A stretch of DNA of 64,000 bases from Rhamnusium bicolor (Eukaryota > Arthropoda > Insecta > Coleoptera > Cerambycidae): NCBI GenBank assembly GCA_029963845.1, contig JANEYF010001958.1, positions 2,356,001 to 2,420,000 on the forward strand, in the 5' to 3' direction. Below, one piece after another: positions 1-10,109 of this stretch (within the stretch, counting starts at the first letter, position 1; each line of letters starts with the position of its first letter). Below the pieces are notes generated by a model. The model worked only from the letters and a program-made list of their open reading frames with translations, did not search any database and was not told the origin of the DNA. Position numbers and translations under genes: made by a program.

Positions 1-299
1 TCTTGTGTACTCTCCCTATGACTACCGTCGAAAGTGAACGTTGTTTTTCTACCTTAAAAAGAATAAAGACATTTTTAAGAAATACCATGAGTCAGGAAAA
101 GTTATCTTCTTTAGCTATGCTTACTATAGAAAGGGCATTAATGAAGAAGATAAAAGACGTTAATGAAAAAGTAATTAACCACTTTGCATCTCAAAAAGAC
201 CGGAGGATCGACTTGGAATTTAAATCACTTTAAAAGGTAAGTAATACAGTAAACTTTTCTAATTGACCTCCCTATCTCTTGACCCACGAACCGCCACTG
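1..299 (+). mobile_element. hAT transposon, 3' end
   Basis: This is the right-hand end of a hAT-superfamily DNA transposon that enters from outside the window. It contains the C-terminal dimerisation domain of the transposase (ending at 233) and then about 65 bases of 3' flank. Bases 282-299 end in ACCGCCACTG, so the terminus read inward is CAGTGGCGG, which resembles hAT terminal inverted repeats. The next eight bases (300-307, CATTGGTA) would be the right copy of the 8-bp target duplication. The left copy lies outside the window and cannot be checked. Confidence 0.65.
3..233 (+). CDS. hAT transposase, C-terminal dimerisation domain (5' partial)
   Basis: The open frame runs in from the window edge and ends at a stop at 231-233. 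About 76 residues are visible, including LPMTTVESERCFSTLKRIKT followed by FLRNTMSQEKLSSLAML. This matches the hAT family C-terminal dimerisation region, whose usual pattern is a PxxSxxxERxFSxLKxIKxxLRxxMxxxRLxxLxxL stretch. It is where hAT transposase monomers pair before cutting the element ends. No break is seen in this part, so the copy may be young or intact upstream. The initiating codon is outside the window; the first in-frame ATG at 18 is not the real start. The catalytic RNase H-like core cannot be judged here. Confidence 0.8.
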   Translation: MCTLPMTTVESERCFSTLKRIKTFLRNTMSQEKLSSLAMLTIERALMKKIKDVNEKVINHFASQKDRRIDLEFKSL

Positions 300-1106
300 C
301 ATTGGTAGTACTTACTGAAAGATGGGACTAAATATCCATTGTGTCTGGTAAATACTGGAAGTTCAGGTAACGACTCCCTGAACAAAATATCGTAGTTTCA
401 AAACTAAGTAAATCATGTCTGATTGTTCTCACTTCAGATCATCATTTATACTGCCCACTCGTCCCCAGATATTAATAGTTTCGATAAATATATTTTCATT
501 ACTTGTATTGTGTTAACGTTTGTCCAAAGCCCACCAATACATTCCAAGAAGAACAATTTACGAAATTTATAGCAAATTTATTATAAAATCTTTCAATTGT
601 GACTTAAACGCTAATCGCCCAATAAATTCTGACGTTAAACCACACAAAGCTCAAGCATAAAACCGACTGGGGAAGGTGGAAAACAAACAAAAAAATTCTT
701 ATTTGTTTTGAGTGTCCGTTTTGGTACCCGGGGAGCAATTTTGATATACAACTCGAACTGTTTTGGTTCATAAACCCGGCAGTAAAGTCGAATATCAGAA
801 TCATAAAAGTAGCCGATGAAAATGCAGGATTTATAGCCGCCAGTCGACATTAAAAGGGGTTATTTACACGGCGACGAAACACCACGGCCGTGGGCGCCGT
901 CTTTTTCCTTACCGCTAAAAGAATATTGTCCAGATATTTACATATATAACACTGGTGTTTACAGATCTAACAGTTCTGTTATTTAAATCAGCCAAATTGC
1001 CATTTATTTTGTTAGTCATAAGGTTAAGTTATATCATTTAGCTCATATACAGTATGTTCCAGATGGAGACAGACAAACTAACATCAAGCTTTATAACAAC
1101 ACTATA
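300..1106. other. Intergenic, no gene recognised
   Basis: AT-rich sequence with stops in all frames. Two short overlapping minus-strand open frames near 604-850 have no recognisable motif. A small GC-rich palindromic spot (CACGGCCGTG) lies near 881. I see no repeat or gene here. Confidence 0.5.
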
Positions 1107-1529
1107 CAAGGTGTCCCATAATTAAGTACCTTTCTTCAAGAGGGTTAAAGAAGTAGAAAAAATAAGTTGAGTTTTTATATAAACATTTGCATTAAATCAA
1201 TTCATAAGGGAGCTACAACCTTTTTAAAGGGGGTAAGTAGCTGGGGTGCGTCAACCTACTTTACAGCCCTATTTTTGGTCTTTTTTTTGTGACTTCTTGA
1301 TTTCCCACTCATTTTTACACAAAAGAGATCCTCATCTTCCAAGGTAATAGGATCAACCATTTTCAAGAATAACTGCTTTAAAAAATTTATTCCAGGATTC
1401 ATCAAGTAAATGGAATTTGAACAAAATAGACATTTCATGTATGGCAAAGCCAATGGAAGTGACGGTGACTCTCGCAGATTGGGTCAAGAAAAATTTTGTA
1501 GAACAACATTTAGTAATTGACTGTGAAAG

Positions 1530-2046
1530 AAATCGTTCAACCCGTACATTGGAAGCTGAAGGGAGAGTCCTAGATCGGGTTGTAGATAATCCGGGGACCA
1601 GCACCAGGAGAATTGGATTTGAAGAAGGGCTTTCCAAGCATTTGGGCAGACGAAAACATTCAAGCATTTCTTTGAGCCAAATATCAAGGTAAATTCTCCA
1701 TTAATGTGTGAGCGGGGATTCTGAGGGGCCATACGTTTTGCTCCCAGTTTGGATGGTCCACATTATCTAGTATTTCTGCAAGATGTCTTAGTAGGTTTAT
1801 TAGGTGGTATGTAGCGACAAACAATGCAAAAAATGTTTTTTATACATGATGCTACTCCACCATACTCTAGTACTCGCGTTAGGCAACATTTGAATCAGTT
1901 CTATCCTAATAGATGGATAAGACGTGGTGAACTTGTTGCTTGACTCCCTCGTTCACAAGATCTTAACCCCTTAGATTATTTTGTGTGGATATTTAAAAGC
2001 AATAGTTTACGCGCAACCAGTAGCCAATATTGCAGAAACTCAACAA
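1530..2046 (+). pseudogene. Mariner transposase, N-terminal and DDE part (first fragment)
   Basis: In pieces and several frames this reads as an IS630/Tc1/mariner transposase. RTLEAEGRVLDRVVDNPGTS at about 1537-1600 is the helix-turn-helix region. A deletion then joins to a stretch near 1650-1740 resembling FSINVWAGIL. The catalytic block follows at about 1824-1990: MQKMFFIHDATPPYSS, then FYPNRWIRRGE, then a TGA stop where the family has tryptophan, then LPRSQDLNPLDYFVW. The second and third catalytic Asp positions are visible. The reading stops at the Penelope-like insertion and resumes at 4104. Confidence 0.75.
2040..2046 (+). repeat. Target-site duplication of the Penelope-like element, left copy
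   Basis: TCAACAA at 2040-2046 recurs at 4097-4103. The mariner transposase reading stops at the first copy and resumes directly after the second, as expected for a target-site duplication. Confidence 0.75.
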
Positions 2047-2057
2047 TAAGAAACAAC

Positions 2058-3912
2058 AATCTCCTTAACAAGGGATTAAATTTTGCTTTGCCTGCCTCTG
2101 AAGGCATTTTAGATGAGATTGTTGCAAGTGTTGAAAGTTCAATTCAATACCTTCCTGATTGCTCTAAAGGATTTGTCAGAGAAGCTTGCATAAATCAAAT
2201 CTCGACAAATATTGTCACTAAAATAAATAAAAAGTCTAAATCTACAAAAGTGAAAAATTATCAAATGGTTGCGTGAAAAAGATTGTTTTTATTTAAAAGC
2301 TGATAAGAGCAATGCGGTTGTTATTTTAGATAAAGAGGACTATTATGAAAGGGTAGACAATCTGATTAGTAATGGTCCTTATAAAAAACTTTCTAGAAAT
2401 CCATTACCAAAAATGGTTACTGAAGTAAGAAATGTACTTAAATCCTGCAATAAACTTATTACGCTAGCTTTAAATAGGAAGCTACATGTATCTAACCCAA
2501 GTGTACCTAGATTGTACTGCTTGTCTAAGATACATAAACCAGGAAGGTCGGTACGTTCTATTGTTTTAGCAATCGGATCGCGACTTACCACCTATCAAAA
2601 TGGTTCGAAAATTTACCTATTGCACCACCTAGTTTCTCTGTGATTAATTCCAACGATTTCATTAATAAGGTGAAAAATATTCAGTTGCAAGAAGGTGAAA
2701 TTTTGATCTCCTTTGAGGTTTGTTCATTATTTCCAAGTGGTCTGATACTACAGACCTTGGACTGCCTTAAGGATCTACTCGAATTAAACAATCTCAGTCA
2801 AGATGTAGTAGAAGAATATCTTAAACTCACTAAACTTTGTATGAAACAAAATTGTTTCCGATTCATCGATAATTTCTTCGAACAACATGAAGGAACAGCA
2901 ATGGGTAACTCTTTGTCACCATTAATTGCCAGTCACTTCATAAACAAATTCAAGACGGAAGCAAAAGAATAATTCGAGTATTTCTCCAGGGTTTGGTTAG
3001 GTATGTGGATGATATTTTTGCAGTGTTCGATACAAAAGTCGTTGATATTGATAACTTTGTATCTAAATTAAACAGTCGATTCGCGTCAGTTAAATTCACA
3101 TATGAAACTGAAAACTCTGGAAAACTAACATTTTTAGATGTATTAGTAATTAGAAATAGTGAAAATAAGTTAGAATTTGACATTTACAGAAAAGATACCA
3201 GTACTCTAAGATATATCCCTAAGGACTCTCACCATTTTGCTCAACACAAAATGGCGAGTTTTAATGTTCTAGTCCATCGTCTATTAAGCTTCCCCCTCAG
3301 TAAGGAGAGGTTTGAAAAAGAAAAGGCATTGATTAAGGATATAGCTGCGAGTAATGGATATTCTGTAAGTTTAATTGATAAAATAATTAGGAAACGAAAG
3401 TTTAAAGAGTCGCTTCGAAATTCCTCGACCTTTCAAAATGAAAGAAAAAGTGCAAAATTTGTATCGATTCCATTCGATCTTCGATTCACCCGTGGTACTG
3501 GTAAGATTTTTAAAGATGTAGGTATGACAGTGGTTCAGTCATCGGAAAACAAACTACAACAACTTTAAGGCAATCCAAAAGACAAAATTGAAACAAAGGA
3601 AAAGTCGAGGGTTTACGAAATTAGCTTTAAGGACTGTAATCAAAAATATGTTGGACAGACTAGACGATCAATTCAAACTAGATCCAAAGAGCATATGGCC
3701 TATCTCAAATATGGTTGAACAGATAAGTCTAGTGTAGCCCAACATGCGTTTGAGTACAACCATAAAATAGATATTAGCAATTTAAGAATAATTAGGAACG
3801 TAACAAATACTAGACAGCTGGATGCATTTGAAAGCTTGGAAATCATAAAGTGTAAAAATAGTATAAATAGTGACAGAGGGCCTATCCCAAATTGGTTAGT
3901 GACGGTTCGGTG
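2058..3912 (+). pseudogene. Penelope-like reverse transcriptase / GIY-YIG endonuclease
   Basis: The product would copy element RNA into DNA at a nick made by its own GIY-YIG nuclease. Visible blocks in order are: the N-terminal region LLNKGLNFALP (about 2062); CFYLKADKSNAVVILDKEDY (about 2286); PRLYCLSKIHKPGR; EGTAMGNSLSPLIA (about 2890), which is RT motif B; the catalytic YVDDIF at about 3002; and LTFLDVLV. The GIY-YIG domain starts near 3606 with VYEISFKDCNQKYVGQTRRS. Its later part is interrupted by a TGA near 3716 and ends near 3912. Frameshifts lie near 2255, 2590-2650, 2970-2990 and 3570-3600. The catalytic residues are kept, so the decay looks recent. Confidence 0.85.
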
Positions 3913-3975
3913 AACCCTGACAATAGTTTAGGTATAAATAGGGCAGATTGCTAGCATAAGTTTAGTGTTAATAAT

Positions 3976-4024
3976 CTCCAGATGATGCCAACTTGGTTGG
4001 CGAAACGCGCATCGAGTGCAGTAT
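3976..4024 (+). ncRNA. Hammerhead-ribozyme-like motif at PLE 3' end (candidate)
   Basis: GATGA (3981-3985) is followed by a perfect 6-bp stem, GCCAAC (3987-3992) and GTTGGC (3996-4001) with loop TTG, then GAAA (4002-4005). A short GC stem and GTA (4021-4023) come next. This is the order of a hammerhead core (CUGANGA, stem II, GAAA, stem III, cleavage triplet), and hammerheads are known in Penelope-like elements. The U of CUGAUGA is an A here and one extra U precedes stem II, so activity is doubtful. A related motif lies at 34087-34135. Confidence 0.45.
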
Positions 4025-4096
4025 ATAGTGTTTTGGTGTTTCGTGGAAAACTACGTTAGTGTTATCTTCACATCAAAGGTTCCAACCCACTCCAGT

Positions 4097-4103
4097 TCAA
4101 CAA
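4097..4103 (+). repeat. Target-site duplication of the Penelope-like element, right copy
   Basis: Second copy of TCAACAA. The mariner reading continues right after it. Confidence 0.75.
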
Positions 4104-4220
4104 CGTGTAATTAATGGGTATGACGAAATAAGAACAGACTAGGTATTTCTGAAAGAGTCAGGGTATCAATGAGATATCGCATAAACAGCTGCTTTGAACG
4201 CCTGCTGATAATTCAAATTA
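4104..4220 (+). pseudogene. Mariner transposase, C-terminal fragment (second part)
   Basis: After the right target duplication the sequence reads RVINGYDEIRTD and, in a shifted frame, ISERVRVSMRYRINSC. This matches the C-terminal end of mariner transposases, where an arginine-rich stretch precedes the usual C-x-x-NGGHFE. It is the downstream half of the gene at 1530-2046. The final conserved motif is lost. Confidence 0.65.
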
Positions 4221-4744
4221 AGTATCAAATAATATTGACTCCCTAACTGCATTTTATTTGTAATAGTATTAGCATGTTGGCAGTTACTTATTTATTAAAA
4301 TTATTCGGAACCTAAAACATGTCGCCTTTTATTAGAAAAATATCATTCTCTCTTAAGGCAAACACTTTGACGTTTCTGAAGATCAGATGCTTTGGCGTTT
4401 CTGACACAAAACTTTGCTATTTTCAAGTCCCACTTACTTAATGAATCCTGGAATAAATTTTTTAAAGTGGTTTTCCTTGAAAACGGTTGATCCTACGACC
4501 ATGGGAGAGGAAGATCAGTTCTGTGTAAAAATGAGTGGGAAATCATATTCCGATGACAAAAAGTCAAAAAAGAGACAAAAAAAAATAGGGGTGTAAAATA
4601 GGTAGATCCACTCCAGTTCCGCACGCTGCTCGCGCTCTGTTGAAAGCCAATTTGGTTAACACCATTAAACGGTGACCCTTATTAATATTGACCTAGGTGC
4701 TAAAGCGCGCCTCTACAGCTTGAAGGAATCCAGAAATATTAAAT

Positions 4745-4940
4745 ATAGACCAGTATTTGGATACCTCTTTCAAGAAGAATTTTCGGACACGTGTTTATAG
4801 GGATTTGTCTTCATATTTTCCCAAGTACAATCGCCCCCTAAAATATGGCAACGAAATTTCCGGACACCCTGTAAAGTGGCCAGCGAGGTTATTGGATTTA
4901 ACATCTCTTGGAATTTTTAATCAGCATAAAAAAATATAAA
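4745..4940 (+). pseudogene. Degenerate mariner transposase fragment
   Basis: The reading contains PVKWPARLLDLTSLGIFNQ, a decayed form of the mariner catalytic block usually written WPARSPDLTPLDFFLWG. Only about 60 residues are recognisable, and the preceding part (YRDLSSYFPKYN) resembles the region between the last two catalytic aspartates. The third catalytic Asp context is weakened (LTSLG). It lies outside the inverted repeat ending near 4632, so it may belong to a separate insertion. Confidence 0.55.
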
Positions 4941-4997
4941 AATAATAATAAATTTTTAAAGTGTTCTCGCAATTATTGCTGATAAGTTTCAAATCAA

Positions 4998-5775
4998 ATT
5001 AAATTTTAACTAAATTCGTATTACAAACCTATAAAAAAATTAACAAGTTTTTTTGTAGTATTAAATTTTGTCTGTAATTTAGTACTAATTGCGTATTTTA
5101 TTTAAAAATCACATAATTATTTTTGTTTATGAATATCATGATTAGAAATGTTAAAGAGATATTTACAGATTTTGTTAATAATTGTGGAGCTAGACTTGTT
5201 TTCTTAAAGACAATTAAGACAAATAATCGTTTTCAACGAAAAATAATGTATAAATAAATAACTCAGTCGCTACTGTAACTCTTAATTTTTAAAGTTTCTG
5301 TTAATCATAGCAAGCTGATTTTTTATTGCAATATTATCACAACACAAGATCATTTCGTTCGTGAAAGTTGGCAAAAACTCAGTAGGTTTGTTATTAACGC
5401 CGCTGCTATTGAGAATCAGAACAAATAACGATCGCCAAATCATGTTATCATTCTTGCGAACTTCTTATCATGGCAGTGCATTTTTGTTGCTAGTTTCGTA
5501 ATATTTAACGGTTTTGGACAACTGACAATAGTTTTGTGTGTGTAATTTCATGTGTTATTGATTCTGCAGTGGATTTATGGAAATAATTCGAGGAATAAAG
5601 AATTACAGTCGATGTAAGTTGTTAAATTTGATATTCAATTTTCAAGCGTTCCTATTTTTCTAGCCTCTAGCTTGTGAATCGTTTGATCTTTCTTCATTTA
5701 ACACAATTTATTATTTAAATATGTTTGAATATATAGAACCAAAAATAGTTTTTTTAAATGTAAGCTCCGTCAATT
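4998..5775 (+). repeat. Interspersed repeat, copy 1 (second copy at 10110-11612)
   Basis: About 770 bases are closely similar to 10110-10833 plus 11580-11612 in the same orientation. Long identical blocks include the run from GTCTGTAATTTAGTACTAAT to the stretch around ATCATGATTAGAAATGTTAA. There is no open frame of note. Both copies keep a GTAAGTTG word (here near 5616) that could be a splice donor. I cannot name the family. Either a local duplication or two insertions of one element would explain it. Confidence 0.8.
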
Positions 5776-5872
5776 ACTTATTAATAATAATAATAATAAA
5801 TGTCTTTTTGTGTAAAATAAAAGCAATTTAACACAAAAGGTTAGTGGTACATTATACAGATATCAAAACTAC
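5776..5872 (-). repeat. 3' tail of a LINE (minus strand), very short 5'-truncated copy
   Basis: Read on the minus strand this stretch ends in a TTATTATTATT-type microsatellite after a T-rich/A-rich segment. The same roughly 90 bases occur at 34428-34516. The tail type equals those at 24080-24106 and 31866-31890. It looks like a severely truncated LINE insertion. Confidence 0.5.
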
Positions 5873-5899
5873 TCACCTAGGATACCAATTGGTACAGAT

Positions 5900-6030
5900 T
5901 AATACAGTATATCATATCTAACAAATGATTTTATCCAGTATATGATAGCACAGTATGTAATATGTAATATTACAGTATATGTATATCTAACGTATATCTA
6001 TTTCATGTATGTCTACAGTATATGTATATA
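5900..6030. repeat. Degenerate AT-rich tandem repeat around ACAGTATATG
   Basis: Words such as CAGTATAT, GTATATCTAAC and ACAGTATATG recur irregularly. The series continues after the mariner insertion (7949-7990, AACAGTATAATGTCTAGC), so the mariner landed inside it. It sits next to the 3' end of the LINE at 8015, and may be the expanded tail of that LINE. Confidence 0.5.
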
Positions 6031-7948
6031 CAGGGGGTCCCAACCAAAATTAGGCATCCTGAATAACTTAGGAGATAAAAAATTTTTGAAAAATTGGTGA
6101 AACACATCGACCTTGTTTCCAAGAGGGACATATTTCAAAATATTTTAATGTAATACTTGTATACCTATCATCATCCCTCTACCCTATACGGCCACCCCCT
6201 CAAAAAATTCAAATGGCAAAGGGGGTCGAGTGATACATATTTTGAAAGGTCTTTCAATTCTTTACATAACTGTGTATTTTTTTAAACTTTTATCGATTCG
6301 GTCCTGAGAAATAATTTTTAGGTTCGGGAAATAAAAATAAAAGAAGCAGTTTAAATTATCGTATGTATTGTTCAAAATGATCCTCACCGACTTCCATACA
6401 TTAGTACAATCTGTCTTGAAATTCTATACGAACATTTCTGAACACATCCGGAGTCAATAAACGGCATTCTCGAACAAATCTTTCACGTAACTCTTCCAGA
6501 GATGCGGATTTTGTTGCAAATACCTTCGATTTCAAATGTCCCTACAGAAAGAAATCCAAGGGAGTTAAATCGGGTGACCTAGCGGGCCACTCCACAGGAC
6601 CTCTTCTTCCAATCCATTGCTCAGGAAACCAATTATCCAAAAATTGACGGACTGCTATAGCAAAATGTGGGGATGCCCCATCCTGTTGAAAAAACAGTTC
6701 GCCCTCTAAAAGATTATCGTCTTCTTCGGGGATTTGGGTAATCATTGGGTCGATGTTATTTTCTAACAGATCGAGGTACCTTTCGCTATTTAAATTGTCA
6801 GGAATAAAAAACGGCCCGACAATGTGATCCCCTAAGATGCCAGCACAAACATTTAACTTCTGAGGCCTTTGGGTATGGGTTTCCATGAACAAATGTGGAT
6901 TGGTTTCACTCCAATACCTACAAGTGTGCCTGTTTACCTCCCCATTTAACTGAAATGTCGATTCATTAGAAAAACACGCATGGTACAGTAGATTGGCATT
7001 ACCGTTTAATTGTTCACTAAAAATCTCACAGAATTCAAGCCGTCGATCGGGATCATCTTCGTTTAATTCGTGTACCAATTTAAAATTATATGGATGAAAT
7101 TTGTGGGCCTTTACAATTCGATGAACACTGCTTCGTGATACACCGGAAGCCTCAGCTACTTTCCTGATCGATTGAGTATGATCAATCTGCAAATGACTCA
7201 GAATTGCCACTTCGACTGCTTCATTTCTAATCGATCGCTGAGGTTCATGCTTTTTGTTTCTTACAGAACCTGTTTCCATAAATTTTGTCAATAATTGTAA
7301 AACATACTGAGAACCAACCTTCTATTTCGGTGATTTCTATTGAATATGCGCTCCGCAATTATCGTTTTTAAAATAAATGCTGACAATTTCTATTCTCTCC
7401 TGAAGGGTATAAACCATTTTGAGAACTCACTCAGGTAAAATGTATCTCGATTTAAAATTGGTTGTGAACAAATTAATGTCCAAGGACTATCAAATACTTC
7501 TGAGACTTTTATTATTCTAAAACTAAACGGACAAGGAAGGTGTTTTTTGTCGAAAAAAACTCGTGTTGATTTGAGAGCACTAAAAAATGTAGTTTTTTTT
7601 TTATAAATTGCAATACCCAGTGCCGTGTATTTTAGATTTTTTAAACGATTTCGATTGTGTGTAATCATCAACAATAGAATTATTTTCCTTAAGAACGAAT
7701 CGATAAGAGTTGAAAAAGATACACAGTTTTGTAGGGAATTGAAACACCTTTCAAGAGATGTATCACTCGACCCCTCTTGCCATTTGAATTTTTTGAGGGG
7801 GAGGCCATGTAGAGTAGAATGTTGATGATAAGTATACAAGTATTACATTAAAATATGTCCCCCTTGGAAGCAAGGTCGACGTGTTTCACCAATTTTTCAA
7901 AAAAATTTTATCTCCAAAGTTGTGCCTACTTTTGGTTGGGACACCCTG
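6031..7948 (-). mobile_element. Mariner element, nearly full length, with long inverted repeats
   Basis: The element is 1918 bases with TA on both sides (6029-6030 and 7949-7950). Termini are CAGGGGGTCCCAACC on the left and the complement of CAGGGTGTCCCAACC on the right. The terminal repeats extend about 250 bases inward with moderate divergence. The transposase gene lies inside on the minus strand (6401-7417). It is the best preserved mariner in the window, but the coding region has three stops. Confidence 0.9.
6401..7417 (-). pseudogene. Mariner transposase, 339 codons with three in-frame stops
   Basis: The start is the ATG at 7415-7417 (MVYTLQERIEIVSIYF), which fits the usual family N-terminus. 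The frame then stays constant to the TAA at 6401-6403, the expected full length of about 340 residues. It is interrupted by TAG at codons 27 and 32, and by TAG at 6542-6544 where the family has the Trp of LDFFLWG. A helix-turn-helix follows (VAEASGVSRSSVHRIVKAH). The catalytic core shows CFSNESTFQLNG, FFQQDGASPHFA and WPARSPDLTPLDFFL. The first catalytic Asp is replaced by Asn, so even read-through would give an inactive enzyme. Confidence 0.9.
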
Positions 7949-8014
7949 TATAATATCTAATAGAACAGTATAATGTCTAGCATATATTTTTATCGCCGTC
8001 TAAAACAATTTTAA

Positions 8015-9136
8015 ATGTATGCGTGATAGGTAAACAAAAGATTATCAAAATGTTTCATATTTAGGCCTTATTGTATGCAATTGGTCGTTTATATGTCTTA
8101 AATTTCGGTTATGCATAACATTGCAAAGAGATAAATAATGTTTTTGCGTTAGAATGACATTATTGAATAGTGAGGTGAAATGTAGGAAGCGCGCCTCATT
8201 TATTTTTAGTAGTTATATGCTCTTAGATAGAACAATTTGTAAAAAATCTAATAAATATATTCTGGATTATTTAGAGCTTATTTGCGTCTGATAAATTTAA
8301 GCAAGGGCCATAAACATAATCACAGTAGTTGATATGTGTTAAGACTAAGGATTCACATGACAGAAGTTTAATGGCTCTATCAAGAATATTTCTAAAGCTT
8401 GAAATCTGTTTAAAAAAGCAGAAATATTTTCTAAGAACTTTCGACATATGAGGAATGAAGTTTAAATTTTTATCAAATGTTAGCCTCAAATTTTTCACCT
8501 TGTCAACTTATTCTATAATTATATTGTCAATTGACACTTGAAAGTATGTGAAAACTCTTGATTTATTTGCAGTGCCAAAGACTATATTTTTACTTTTATT
8601 TGAATTTAATAGGAGTGAATTCTGAAGGATCCAATTTTTTATTTCATTTAAATCATGATTAATTTTAGTCTGGGCATTCTCAGACTTCATCACATCAAAA
8701 GCAAAACAAAGTTGTATATCAGCAACGTACATATGCAGGGAATAATATTTCGTGATTTGAGACAAGTCTGTGGTATAGTTGTTAAAAAGCAAGGGCCTCA
8801 AAATCGAGCCTTGGGGCACTCCCGAAAATAACAAGCGTTCTTCAGAGAGTCTTCTTCTTCCACTTGTGGTGTCAAGACAAGTACATTGAAAATGATTTAG
8901 TAATTAAGACGTAAGCCACATTAAGATATTATTCTCTATCCCGTTGAATTTTAACTGTTATATTAGCTGTTCGGTGTTTAAGGAGTCAAAAACGTTTAAC
9001 ATATCTAATAAGGTCGAGGAAGTTACTTTATCATAATTAACTGACGTCAAAATATCATCGAGAATAGTGATCAAGGCCGTGGATGTTACGTGATTCTTTC
9101 GAAAACCCGACTATACTTTGGGAATTACATTATTAG
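8015..9136 (-). mobile_element. 5'-truncated LINE (family shared with 40093-42060)
   Basis: The minus strand carries the C-terminal part of a non-LTR reverse transcriptase and its 3' UTR. Closely similar sequence occurs at 40093-41000 in the same orientation, including 3' UTR words such as TTTCATATTTAGGCCTTATT. Similarity stops at about 9136 (the 5' truncation) and about 8015 (the 3' end). It is a Jockey/CR1-like LINE by RT motifs; the exact clade is uncertain. Confidence 0.8.
8271..9136 (-). pseudogene. LINE reverse transcriptase fragment
   Basis: Reading from the high-coordinate end, decayed RT sequence around 9100-8880 (a GFRKNHVTSTALITILDD-like stretch) leads to SGVPQGSILRPLLFN at about 8820, the RT motif B region. 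The catalytic box follows as HMYVADIQLCF (about 8735), where the usual YADD is damaged. After a frameshift at about 8500 the thumb region reads NLRLTFDKNLNFIPHMSKVL, with HINYCDYVYGPCL near the end. There is no endonuclease because of the 5' truncation. It would have primed reverse transcription at a chromosomal nick. Confidence 0.8.
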
Positions 9137-10109
9137 GTCAATTTTTTTTTTCATGTATATAATCACGAGACAGTAAAATACAAACTCGTCTCTATTTTGA
9201 GCACACAAAATTAATGAAAATAAGACAATAAGAATTGTTTTAGATATTAAATAATAATAATATTAGTTTTTAAAACTGCAAAATACACGTTCTGTTAGCA
9301 GATCAGACTGTTTTCTTTCAGAGTCAAAATCTGTGACGCACACGATCCACACATTTTTCATAGTGTATTTCAAAAAGCACGCATCAGAAGAAACATTTTT
9401 TATTATTATTGAATTTCATCTTTACCTTTGAATTTTTTAAGGTTGGACAAATGTAAACTATTTAAATAACTTAAAAGCTTGCGTTCAAAGATTTGTATTT
9501 TAGACTGATATTCACATCTTGCGAAGTGGTATAAATAGCAAATTTTAGAAACATAATAACAGCACTATTAAAATTCAGTTAAATAGAAAATGGTCAAAGG
9601 TTTCTGTGAATGCATTTTCTATTGTATCTAAAATTTCGAATTACGGATTCAATAATTACTAATCCTGGCATACACAATCGGGTCTTTAAGGACCCAGGAT
9701 ATTGTACAATATTTCGTCATTTAATAAAGCTTTATTATAAATCCTATCCTATCCTTCTAAGAATACCTCAAATTAAGCTAGAATCAGATCATTCACACGA
9801 TCTTTAGGTATTCTAATATTGATTAGAATACCTAAAAACGTATTATGGGCAATAAAGGTGCATTTTATTTTTACTACCACAATTAGCATAATTTTGGCTT
9901 TTGAGACCTTTATGAAAAATCCATTTATTATTATATACTAGATGCAAATAATGGATAGAAATAATTACAAACGGCGGTTAAACTTATTCTACAACTTAGT
10001 GTTTTGGGATGAACGTCCATATTTATAGCTCTCTATTCAGCAGCAAGGCAAACTCAAATACCTAAAAGAAAAAGGTACTCATTGTGTCCTTATAGTTCTA
10101 TAGACCGTA
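9137..10109. other. Intergenic, no gene recognised
   Basis: AT-rich DNA with no coding motif. The only structure I can support is the small hairpin at 9803-9836. Short AATAATAATAT runs occur near 9250. Confidence 0.5.
9803..9836. repeat. Perfect 15-bp inverted repeat with 4-base loop
   Basis: TTTAGGTATTCTAAT (9803-9817) pairs exactly with ATTAGAATACCTAAA (9822-9836) around ATTG. There is no T-run after it and no neighbouring gene, so I do not call a terminator. It could be a tiny foldback scar. Confidence 0.7.

Larger units (their letters stand above)
2047..4096 (+). mobile_element. Penelope-like retroelement (RT plus GIY-YIG)
   Basis: A 2050-base insertion bounded by the TCAACAA duplication. 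It carries a reverse transcriptase with a C-terminal GIY-YIG endonuclease, the domain order of Penelope-like elements. A 3' tail of about 180 bases includes a hammerhead-like motif (3976-4024). Related 3' ends occur at 33.1-34.2 kb, and diverged GIY-YIG remnants at 12.5 and 54.3 kb. This copy is broken by frameshifts and is probably 5' truncated. Confidence 0.85.
1107..4632 (+). mobile_element. Mariner-type element with long inverted repeats, split by a Penelope-like element
   Basis: The left end has TA at 1105-1106 followed by CAAGGTGTCCCATAATTAAG, a Tc1/mariner-style terminus. Bases about 1227-1440 reappear in reverse complement at about 4340-4632; both arms would encode the same words in opposite orientation (NPGINFLK, FCVKMSGKS). 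Between the arms lie transposase pieces at about 1530-2046 and 4104-4220. The transposase reading resumes after a 2-kb Penelope-like insertion (2047-4096). The outer right terminus is not recognisable, so the right boundary is approximate. The element is dead. Confidence 0.7.

Noticed and set aside
9690..9708. GGGTCTTTAAGGACCC as a palindromic site
   Set aside because: The inverted repeat is imperfect in the centre and has no context.
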